13,527 nucleotides of DNA from contig JAUIHU010000037.1 of the NCBI GenBank assembly GCA_030432175.1, positions 1-13,527 on the forward strand. The letters run 5' to 3'. This document shows, piece by piece, positions 7,969-13,527 of the stretch. The translations under genes and the position numbers were made by a program. This DNA comes from Verrucomicrobiia bacterium. GTDB lineage: Bacteria; Verrucomicrobiota; Verrucomicrobiia; Limisphaerales; JAUIHU01. Below the pieces are notes generated by a model. The model had not been told where the DNA came from and made no database searches. It saw only the letters and a program-made list of their open reading frames with translations. Each line of letters begins with the position of its first letter. The first letter of the stretch is position 1.

Positions 7969-8019
7969 GGAGTTGTTTGAGTTGTTATTTGGAAATCTAT
8001 GATGCGTTGAATGAGTGAC

Positions 8020-9537
8020 TTAACGGGTTTCATCCTGGGTTAACCAACTAACCACAGGAGCTTCGGTGGGCTCTGCTTCTGAAGCCAAATCGGGATTATT
8101 TTCTTCATCTGATTGAATCGATCCTGCCCCCAGAGCCAGGTATAGATTGACCCGGTTATCAATCCTGACTCGTCGCGCTGTCAGCCAACGACTTTCATTT
8201 TGCAACGCTGCTCGTCGGGTAGTGAGTGTGGTGATGAAATTAATCAAACCAGACTCATATTGAGATTCAGCCAGCTTTAACGCACGATCCGCTTCTTCTT
8301 TGGCAGAAAGCAATCTGGTTTCCTGCTCCTTGAGAAATTTCTCAGAAGCCAATGTGGACTCCACCTCGGCAAACGCGCTCAGAACTGTAGACTGGTACTC
8401 AGCCAGCGCCTGGGTGCGCTGCGCTTTGGAAAGTTGGTAGCTGTTCCACAAACGTCCACCCTGAAAGATCGGTTGAGCGAGATTGGCTCCCAAAGCCCAG
8501 ACACTGAAATCAGAATTCGCCAATTCATCCAGTTCCGCTGTACTGGTCCCGCCGGATGCAGTTAATGAAATGCGCGGAAACAATGCTGCCCGCGCTTCCC
8601 GAATCCGGGCGCCTGAGGCAGCTAGTCGTCGTTCGGCTGCAATCAGGTCAGGACGTCTTTCCAGTATCTCGGAAGGCAATCCTGCTGGTGGCGCTTCAAT
8701 ACCCACTAACCATTCCCCTGCTGGTAGAATTTCTGCAGAAGGGTAACGTCCAATTAAAATCTCCAAACTTCTCAAAGCCTGGTCCTTTGCTCTCAGCTTC
8801 ATCGCCAAATCCGCCTGCGCCACACTCGTTTCCTGACGAGCCAATCGAACATCCAGAGCAGACCGAACGCCGGTTTCATAGCGCTTCATGATTTTCTCTT
8901 CAGAACTTTGATAACTTTCGACAGTTTCCTCAGCCAAACGTACCTGCTCCACGGCTTCCATGGCAGCAAACCAGGATTTGATAGTCTGGCCAATTAATGA
9001 AAGTTGAGCTCCAACAAATTCGGATCGAGCGGCCTCGAAATCTGCGATGGATGCAGATTCAGCGGAACGGATTCTGCCCCAGATATCCAACTCCCAGCTC
9101 AATTGCAGATTTGCTCCGAATGTATCAAACTTGGCGCTGGAAACACCCCCCGACGAGCCGGGAATTGGCAGCCCAATGAAGTTCTGCTTTTGACGGTTAC
9201 CCGACAGGTTGCCAGACACCTGTGGGTACATGTTCGCCCCGGCAATGCGCGCGGTACGCGAGGCCGATTCAAGTCTGGCAGCTGCAGCCTGTAAATCCTG
9301 GTTGTTCTTTAAAGCTTCCTGGATTGCTGATTGAAGTCCGGGAACTTCCCATTGTTTCCACCACTCGGTTAATGGCGCTTCAATGGATTCATGAGGAGCG
9401 TCCCAGACCTGGGGAGGATTGGAGGCCAATTCAGGGGACTCTTGTTTTGGTGACGAAACACATCCCGTCAGAAGGATGAGTCCGAGAAATAGATAAGCCA
9501 AATTTCTGGGTCGGTTTAAATAATGGAATACTGTCAT
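8020..9537 (-). CDS. Outer-membrane efflux lipoprotein, NodT/OprM family
   Basis: The TolC-like exit duct of the pump. It has 505 residues with a lipoprotein signal peptide: a basic start, apolar segment LAYLFLGLILL and lipobox LTGC with C26 as the lipidated residue. Two OEP repeats follow. The first contains LQAAAARLESASRTARIAGANMYPQVSGNL, the second RRPDLIAAERRLAASGARIREARAALFPRISLTAS, the typical NodT/OprM landmark. The C-terminal tail beyond residue 475 is acidic and low in structure. It begins nine bases after the TetR stop, which argues for co-transcription with the regulator. The order OMP-MFP-RND differs from the classical MFP-RND-OMP but is common. The ATG at 9537 has no clear Shine-Dalgarno, consistent with its neighbours. 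Confidence 0.93.
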   Translation of the reverse strand: MTVFHYLNRPRNLAYLFLGLILLTGCVSSPKQESPELASNPPQVWDAPHESIEAPLTEWWKQWEVPGLQSAIQEALKNNQDLQAAAARLESASRTARIAGANMYPQVSGNLSGNRQKQNFIGLPIPGSSGGVSSAKFDTFGANLQLSWELDIWGRIRSAESASIADFEAARSEFVGAQLSLIGQTIKSWFAAMEAVEQVRLAEETVESYQSSEEKIMKRYETGVRSALDVRLARQETSVAQADLAMKLRAKDQALRSLEILIGRYPSAEILPAGEWLVGIEAPPAGLPSEILERRPDLIAAERRLAASGARIREARAALFPRISLTASGGTSTAELDELANSDFSVWALGANLAQPIFQGGRLWNSYQLSKAQRTQALAEYQSTVLSAFAEVESTLASEKFLKEQETRLLSAKEEADRALKLAESQYESGLINFITTLTTRRAALQNESRWLTARRVRIDNRVNLYLALGAGSIQSDEENNPDLASEAEPTEAPVVSWLTQDETR

Positions 9538-9546
9538 GATCAGCGT

Positions 9547-10395
9547 TTAGGTTTGATTGAATGAAGATGGAAGTTCACTGGATTTCAAATCACGAGAGCC
9601 AGAGTCATCTGGCAGAAATGCGTTAAATACATCTTTGATAATGATTTTGTCGGTCGAAGGACAGGCGGGGTTGGAGGGAGCCAGCATCCCTCCCGCGACG
9701 AAATCAACCAGAAACATCACTTCACGTTCCGCAGTATGTGTGGGATCCACTCGGAGTAAAGTATCCTTCATTTTGCAAGGCATTGAAATTGTATGAGCCA
9801 TGGAACCCAGCATGAATTGGAATCGCCAGAGGAGTTCTGATGGGGAGAGATGAACCAGAACTGAACCGAGCGCTTCAATGTAGCGATGGACCACTTCATC
9901 AAATTGGCGAACAAAAAACTCAAACAGCGCCTCATCGGGTTCAGTAAAAACACGACCCAGCACCTGCATAAACTGAGCTCCGCCTCCGGCTACATCATGA
10001 CTTAATAATAACGGGGGTTCTACGAAAGCCCGAATAATCGCCTTCAATCTCAATTGGCCAGTGCGAGAAACCTTCTGTGATTGGGATGACTGACCTGTTG
10101 AAGCTGATTTTCGGCTGGAAGCCGCCCATGATTGTTGAAGTTCATCCAGGCTTTGAATACGTTCCTGATTAATAGGCTCGATTCGCCGGAGAAACATTTG
10201 CTGAATCAAACCCTCTTTGGAACCAAAGTGATAATTCACACCCGCCAGATTCACCCCGGCTTCTGCAACTATCATTCTGAGTGACGTGGACCCAAACCCC
10301 TGCGCTGCGAACAATCTCTCCGCTGCGTCAAGAATTCCAATCTGTGTTTCGGTCCAGGTCAAAATGAGTTGGGTTTGCTTGCTTTGGTTAGCCAA
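9547..10395 (-). CDS. TetR-family regulator, PsrA-like, probable repressor of the efflux operon
   Basis: A DNA-binding regulator of 282 residues. The N-terminal HTH spans about 18-64: ILDAAERLFAAQGFGSTSLR leads into the recognition part AGVNLAGVNYHFGSKEGLI (46-64). This closely resembles Pseudomonas PsrA, a TetR regulator that releases DNA on binding long-chain fatty acids; that ligand is carried over only as a hypothesis. A Ser/Gln-rich insert around 85-112 makes it longer than typical PsrA. The C-terminal part (about 113-260) is helical and would hold the ligand pocket. It is the first gene of the operon, nine bases before the outer-membrane gene. Two dyads directly upstream suggest autorepression. 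The start is uncertain: the frame opens at TTG 10395 with an AT-rich leader and no Shine-Dalgarno, and there is no ATG before residue 41; a TTG at residue 12 is also possible. Confidence 0.88.
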   Translation of the reverse strand: MANQSKQTQLILTWTETQIGILDAAERLFAAQGFGSTSLRMIVAEAGVNLAGVNYHFGSKEGLIQQMFLRRIEPINQERIQSLDELQQSWAASSRKSASTGQSSQSQKVSRTGQLRLKAIIRAFVEPPLLLSHDVAGGGAQFMQVLGRVFTEPDEALFEFFVRQFDEVVHRYIEALGSVLVHLSPSELLWRFQFMLGSMAHTISMPCKMKDTLLRVDPTHTAEREVMFLVDFVAGGMLAPSNPACPSTDKIIIKDVFNAFLPDDSGSRDLKSSELPSSFNQT

Positions 10396-10400
10396 AATAA

Positions 10401-10430
10401 TTTAAACGATTGTTTGAATCGAACGTTTGA
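10401..10430. promoter_or_regulatory. Putative TetR/PsrA-type double operator
   Basis: Two adjoining imperfect dyads. The first, 10401-10418, reads TTTAAACGATTGTTTGAA, 14 of 18 positions symmetric, with core AAAC-N4-GTTT. The second, 10419-10430, reads TCGAACGTTTGA, 10 of 12 symmetric. GTTTGA recurs with a 13-base offset. Pseudomonas PsrA is reported to bind (G/C)AAAC-N2-4-GTTT(G/C), so the first core fits what the regulator's HTH suggests. The sites lie between the predicted transcription start and the TetR start codon, where a bound repressor would block initiation. Confidence 0.6.
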
Positions 10431-10459
10431 AAAATCCTCTAACTCCAAGCATTTGTCAA
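10431..10459 (-). promoter_or_regulatory. Candidate sigma70-type promoter of the TetR-efflux operon
   Basis: On the minus strand a perfect TTGACA (10459-10454) is followed after 17 bases by GATTTT (10436-10431), a weak -10 that keeps the second-position A and final T. Initiation would fall near 10424, inside the second dyad, with a leader of about 29 bases to the TTG start. The -35 and the operator placement support it; the -10 is poor. Confidence 0.5.
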
Positions 10460-10473
10460 GTTGTACTGGTAAA

Positions 10474-10509
10474 AAAATTGAGCCGCATGCGCTCCAGGCG
10501 CATGCGGCT
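10474..10509 (-). terminator. Rho-independent terminator of the desaturase gene
   Basis: A perfect 12-bp stem, AGCCGCATGCGC (10481-10492) with GCGCATGCGGCT (10498-10509), and a five-base loop. Read on the minus strand it is followed by CAATTTTTTT, a seven-T tract two bases after an A-containing spacer. It lies 45 bases after the desaturase stop and just ahead of the efflux promoter, insulating the two units. Confidence 0.9.
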
Positions 10510-10554
10510 GCGGTAATCGTTAATTAAGTAAAGTCCAGTTTAATCGCTGGACGG

Positions 10555-11652
10555 TTATTTCTCAGTCGCCAGGTATTGGTTACAAATCTTGTACCACTCT
10601 ATCAGACATTCACGGTATGTTTCGTCTTTCTCTGATTTTTCTTTCGTCAGATTGGAAACATTCTGTTTAGCCGATTCCTGGATTATCTCCAGGCGAGTTC
10701 GAAGTTCATGAGCCAGATTCTGGATTTCTTCCACCAGTAGATTCCGTTTTGCAGGTTCGAGTTGCTGGTTCATGTGGATCTTTTTAACGATTTGTTTTTC
10801 ATCCTCCCGGATCAGGGCCTTGGCGATCTGAAAATCACTCACCTTTTTCAGGTTGGAAGCCAGCCCCAATTTGTTCAGAGCCCAGATCACCATCTTGCTC
10901 GGATCAAACTGATACCATCTTACGCCATTTCGATAGTCATAAGGAAAAGTGTGGTGGAAGTTATGGTAGCCCTCACCAAACGTGATCAATGAAATCAGCC
11001 AGTTATTAACAGCCGTATGCTCGCTGGAGTAGGGCTGGCTTCCATAGTAGTGAGCCAGGGAATTAATCGAATACATGGCGTGGTGAATGAAAAGCATACG
11101 TAACAAAAAGGTAAACAGAAATGCTCCAATATAATCATTCGTTAACCAACCCACCAATAAGATTTGCCCGATATTTAAACCAAAAACCAATGGGGTGTAG
11201 AACCGATGCTGAAAAACTGCCATCTTGTTCTTGAAAAGGTCTTTGATGATAGACTCTTCCCAAGTGTTATTCTTGTAAAAGATCCACAAAATATGCGCAT
11301 GCCAGAAACCCTCTTTAATGCTGTAAGGATCACGTTCGGTATCCACATGCTTGTGGTGCAGCCTGTGGTCATGGCTCCATTTCAGCGCTGTACTTGCAAC
11401 CGCCAAGGTCCCAAAACAAAGCATAATGAACTCTATTACAGGATTTAATTGATAGGTCTTGTGAGAATAGTAGCGGTGATATCCAACCGTAATTGATAGA
11501 CCACAACCCAGCATCAAAACTATGGTCGTCAATATCATTCCCAATGATGGCGCTCCATGAGAACTGAGGTAAAATGGCAGCATTGCCAGAAATAAGAGTG
11601 GATATCCTAACAAGAAGGCAACAACGTGCCACTGAATCTCCCGGTGTTTCAT
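10555..11652 (-). CDS. Membrane fatty-acid (acyl-CoA/lipid) desaturase, delta-9-like
   Basis: Introduces a double bond into fatty-acyl chains using a di-iron centre at the membrane. It has 365 residues from the chosen ATG. All three histidine boxes are present: HRYYSH (59-64), HRLHHKH (96-102) and HNFHH (230-234) in GEGYHNFHHTFPYDYRNG, plus the SINSLAHYYGSQPY segment (196-209) typical of the stearoyl-CoA desaturase-like branch. Four hydrophobic segments lie near 9-29, 38-57, 72-90 and 152-190. The last 95 residues are charged, helical and coiled-coil-like (about 278-345) with no known domain. The frame extends to a TTG at 11703, but ATG 11652 gives the usual short N-terminus. An intrinsic terminator follows it, so it is probably monocistronic. 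The neighbouring PsrA-like regulator makes shared fatty-acid control worth considering. Confidence 0.92.
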   Translation of the reverse strand: MKHREIQWHVVAFLLGYPLLFLAMLPFYLSSHGAPSLGMILTTIVLMLGCGLSITVGYHRYYSHKTYQLNPVIEFIMLCFGTLAVASTALKWSHDHRLHHKHVDTERDPYSIKEGFWHAHILWIFYKNNTWEESIIKDLFKNKMAVFQHRFYTPLVFGLNIGQILLVGWLTNDYIGAFLFTFLLRMLFIHHAMYSINSLAHYYGSQPYSSEHTAVNNWLISLITFGEGYHNFHHTFPYDYRNGVRWYQFDPSKMVIWALNKLGLASNLKKVSDFQIAKALIREDEKQIVKKIHMNQQLEPAKRNLLVEEIQNLAHELRTRLEIIQESAKQNVSNLTKEKSEKDETYRECLIEWYKICNQYLATEK

Positions 11653-11691
11653 CGTACTTTTTTCGCGCGGTCTAATAAGAAAAATAAGTTT

Positions 11692-11720
11692 AATAAATAA
11701 CAAATTGAACTCTGAATCAA
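11692..11720 (-). promoter_or_regulatory. Weak candidate promoter for the desaturase
   Basis: On the minus strand TTGATT (11720-11715), a 17-base spacer and TTTATT (11697-11692) precede an AT-rich leader of about 33 bases to ATG 11652. The -10 lacks the conserved second-position A. Chance matches are likely in such AT-rich DNA. Confidence 0.25.
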
Positions 11721-12082
11721 TTACAGCCGGGAATGCATTAGATGCAGAAAACCAGCGATAGTGTATCCACAGTTTTCAAGTTATCTGTCCAGCGTCTCAG
11801 GTCTGGAATCAGATTAGAATGAAGTTAGGTTGTCAGGGAATTGATGTAAAGCCATTTGGTACATATCTGACCAATCAGGGCGCGATTGAAAGAAGGTGGC
11901 TGATTTCCGTTTCCGCCAACTTCTTTTCTTATGTTGACTCCACTCGCCGAGCTGGGGCTCAGCATTCTCAGGACAACACGCATTTTCAGTCGCACTCAGC
12001 AAATCAGAGAGAGCTTTCGGCCGTCTGACCTGAATGTACTCAAAGATTCGATGCTGGATTTCTGCGGCGGGCTCAGGATAAA
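11704..12082. other. Divergent intergenic region between desaturase and ABC permease
   Basis: About 380 bases without a convincing gene. It must hold the desaturase promoter (minus) and probably one for the plus-strand ABC genes. A possible plus promoter is TTGATG (11841-11846), 17 bases, TATCTG (11864-11869), which is weak. Short interrupted inverted repeats such as TCCAG/CTGGA near 11788-11807 were seen but no terminator. Open frames on both strands here (for example plus 11821-12027 and minus 12002-11814) have low-complexity, His/Gln/Ser-rich or basic translations with no family resemblance and are not called as genes. A 51-codon frame at its right end is listed separately. No tRNA or known riboswitch was recognised. 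Confidence 0.5.
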
Positions 12083-12086
12083 TTGA
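11931..12086 (+). CDS. Possible 51-residue small protein, coupled to ABC permease
   Basis: A short frame from ATG 11931 to TGA 12084, beginning MLTPLAELGLSILRTTR and ending SMLDFCGGLRIN. The first 17 residues could form an amphipathic helix; there is no recognisable domain. The stop overlaps the possible TTG start of the permease (TTGA at 12083-12086), an arrangement that often marks translational coupling. Against it, the DNA before the ATG is pyrimidine-rich with no Shine-Dalgarno, and the frame is short enough to arise by chance. It could instead be the remnant of an upstream gene, such as the tail of a lost ATPase, but no ATPase motif is visible. Confidence 0.25.
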   Translation: MLTPLAELGLSILRTTRIFSRTQQIRESFRPSDLNVLKDSMLDFCGGLRIN

Positions 12087-12091
12087 CCTGG

Positions 12092-13051
12092 ATGCGCCCG
12101 ATTATTGCCATTGCCACCAACACCTTCATGGAGATTATCCGGCAGCCGCTGTATTTCATTTTATTAGCGGTTGGCGCCGCTGCGATTCTCGTGCTGGGAA
12201 ACTTGTACTATTTTGGTTTCGGGGATGATGCCAGTCTGGTCAAGAATACTTGCCTGGCCTGGATTTGGATGAACGGCGTTTTTGCTTCCGCCTTTTTTGC
12301 TTCCAACGCCGTCTTTCGAGAAATCAGATCCGGCGCTGCGCTCTCCACCTTATCCAAACCCATCTCCCGTCTGGCGTTCATTCTGGCAAAGTTTACCGGT
12401 ATTGGAATTGCTCTCGGACTTCAAACGGTTCTGCTGACCATGAATGCTCTCCTCAGCAGTAGAATGGCTTTCGACGCTCACGGTGAACCGGAATGGTTTT
12501 CTTTAGGTTTGTTCTTCACCGCCATCTGCATCGCTTTGCTCATGTCAGGCTATTCAAATTTTTCCCTCGGTAAACCATTTACCGAATCCGCCACATGGAA
12601 CCTTTCCATTGCCATCATCTTTTCGTTTCTGGCGATAAATCTCCTGGATCGAAATCAATCCTGGCAGACATTTGGAGTTGGGGTGGACTGGCGAATTGTT
12701 CCAGCTGCATTTCTCGTTTTGTTATCCATCTGGATGTTGTCCGGAATCGCTGTGGCCTGTTCCACCAGACTGGACTGGATCGCGACGTTAATGCTCTGCG
12801 CCGGTTTGTTCATGATTGGATTGATGAGTGATTATTTGATTGGACGCCATGTTGAGCAATCGACGTTGATGCGTATCATTTACGCTCTGACACCCAACTG
12901 GCAGGTTTTCTGGATGGCGGACACTCTGGAAACCACGCAAAAACAGATTCCCTTCCAGTACGTGCTGCAAGCATTACGCTATTCACTGGGCTTTATTATT
13001 GGATCGCTCACACTGGCTATTGCCCTTTTCGACAAAAGGGAGTTGAGCTGA
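12092..13051 (+). CDS. ABC-2 type transporter permease subunit (NosY-like)
   Basis: A 319-residue integral membrane protein. The opening MRPIIAIATNTFMEIIRQPL is the standard entry of NosY/ABC-2 permeases: an amphipathic interfacial helix with NTFxExIR. Six or so hydrophobic segments follow, near residues 21-41, 54-75, 95-120, 138-152, 170-188, 203-225, 229-248 and 290-310. The segment FREIRSGAALSTLSKPISR (75-93) is the family coupling region that usually reads FREIRxGTxxxLLSKPVSR. The cargo is unknown. An AGGA (12075-12078) precedes both possible starts: TTG 12083 at four bases or ATG 12092 at 13 bases. The ATG is preferred for the family-like N-terminus. A second permease follows after 54 bases; an ATPase gene is expected nearby but none is seen in the window. 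Confidence 0.88.
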   Translation: MRPIIAIATNTFMEIIRQPLYFILLAVGAAAILVLGNLYYFGFGDDASLVKNTCLAWIWMNGVFASAFFASNAVFREIRSGAALSTLSKPISRLAFILAKFTGIGIALGLQTVLLTMNALLSSRMAFDAHGEPEWFSLGLFFTAICIALLMSGYSNFSLGKPFTESATWNLSIAIIFSFLAINLLDRNQSWQTFGVGVDWRIVPAAFLVLLSIWMLSGIAVACSTRLDWIATLMLCAGLFMIGLMSDYLIGRHVEQSTLMRIIYALTPNWQVFWMADTLETTQKQIPFQYVLQALRYSLGFIIGSLTLAIALFDKRELS

Positions 13052-13105
13052 ATTGAACGGAGAGTTGTTGTACTGAATCTTATTTAACAGTGACTAAATC
13101 AAATC

Positions 13106-13527
13106 ATGTGGGCCATTATTAAACTGACATTTCAATCTGCCATTCGCCTCAAGGTGGCCCAGGCACTTGGTCTGGCGTTGTTTCTTTCTGTCATTTGCCT
13201 GCCTTTTCTGATTCAACATAATGGATCCGCCGAAATGTTTTCCCAGGTTTTCCTGACTTACACACTGCGAGTTTCAGTTGGACTCCTCGGTATGGCGACT
13301 TTATGGATGGCTTGCGCTGGACTAGCTTCAGATCTGGAAGGCGCGCAAATCAGTCTGCTACTGACCAAACCCTTGTCGCGATGGAAACTCTGGATCGGTA
13401 AATGGTTGGGGATATTGGCTCTGAATGGAGTCATCCTGACCATCACCGCTTTCCTCATCTACGGATTGATGGTCTTTCAAGCGCAGAAGCTGGACCCTGA
13501 ACAACAGGAGATTTTCAAGAAACAAGC
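13106..13527 (+). CDS. Second ABC-2 permease subunit (partial, C-terminus beyond window edge)
   Basis: The first 140 codons of a plus-strand gene that leaves the window. It begins MWAIIKLTFQSAIRLKVAQA, again an interfacial helix like that of the preceding permease. A hydrophobic segment follows (about residues 21-36), then a second around TLRVSVGLLGMATLWMACAG (52-71). The coupling-region signature SDLEGAQISLLLTKPLSRWKLWIGKWLG (74-101) is close to that of the first permease and to ABC-2 subunits in general. A third membrane segment (about 102-122) precedes a hydrophilic stretch with QKLDPEQQEIFKKQ, probably an extracytoplasmic loop. Homology of the two subunits suggests a heterodimeric membrane channel. 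ATG 13106 lacks a Shine-Dalgarno but is 54 bases from the previous stop and gives the expected N-terminus. Confidence 0.8.
   Translation, partial: MWAIIKLTFQSAIRLKVAQALGLALFLSVICLPFLIQHNGSAEMFSQVFLTYTLRVSVGLLGMATLWMACAGLASDLEGAQISLLLTKPLSRWKLWIGKWLGILALNGVILTITAFLIYGLMVFQAQKLDPEQQEIFKKQ

Noticed and set aside
7969..7988. Nine-base direct repeat (TGAGTTGTT-like) before the membrane-fusion gene
   Set aside because: Two short copies only, with no symmetry or match to a known site; could easily be chance.
11653..11703. TTG-initiated N-terminal extension of the desaturase
   Set aside because: The added 17 residues come from the AT-rich leader. ATG 11652 gives the expected N-terminus.

Overview
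The window is a bacterial chromosomal segment of roughly balanced base composition (by eye, not counted). Its genes suggest a Gram-negative of the PVC superphylum, most likely Verrucomicrobiota. The pointers are a Tat-exported DUF1501 protein, a soluble serine/threonine kinase, a NosY-type ABC-2 permease pair, weak or absent Shine-Dalgarno sites with several possible TTG starts, and a complete tripartite RND pump, which implies an outer membrane. This placement is inferred from gene content; no rRNA or other marker gene is present.

Nearly everything from 1 to about 11,650 is on the minus strand. In transcription order, from high to low coordinates, it begins with a membrane fatty-acid desaturase (11652-10555), which ends in a strong intrinsic terminator (10509-10474). 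Next is a four-gene efflux operon: a PsrA-like TetR regulator, a NodT-type outer-membrane lipoprotein, a membrane-fusion protein and an RND inner-membrane pump. A near-consensus -35 and two dyads around the predicted transcription start lie just ahead of the regulator, so the operon is probably autorepressed. After the pump comes a run of separate functions: a hotdog thioesterase, a pterin-4a-carbinolamine dehydratase, a cytosolic Ser/Thr kinase, an N-carbamoylputrescine amidase, and the first third or so of a DUF1501 protein that runs off the left edge. Upstream of the DUF1501 gene is a cluster of repeated and inverted motifs that looks like a regulatory region.

Two copies of an ungapped 83-bp element, each followed by three degenerate 7-bp units, lie in the same orientation at 1381-1484 and 3395-3498. 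Each abuts the 3' end of a gene. One supplies the kinase's last codons and stop. The other is preceded by a seven-unit heptamer array that touches the 5' end of the thioesterase gene.

The right end is on the plus strand: about 380 bases with no convincing gene, perhaps a 51-codon ORF coupled to what follows, then two ABC-2 permease subunits, the second cut by the window edge. No ATPase gene for this transporter is visible.

There is no CRISPR array, phage, transposase, rRNA or tRNA here. The most promising signals are the composite repeat, the PsrA-like regulator with matching operators on an efflux operon beside a desaturase, and the phased motif cluster ahead of the DUF1501 gene.
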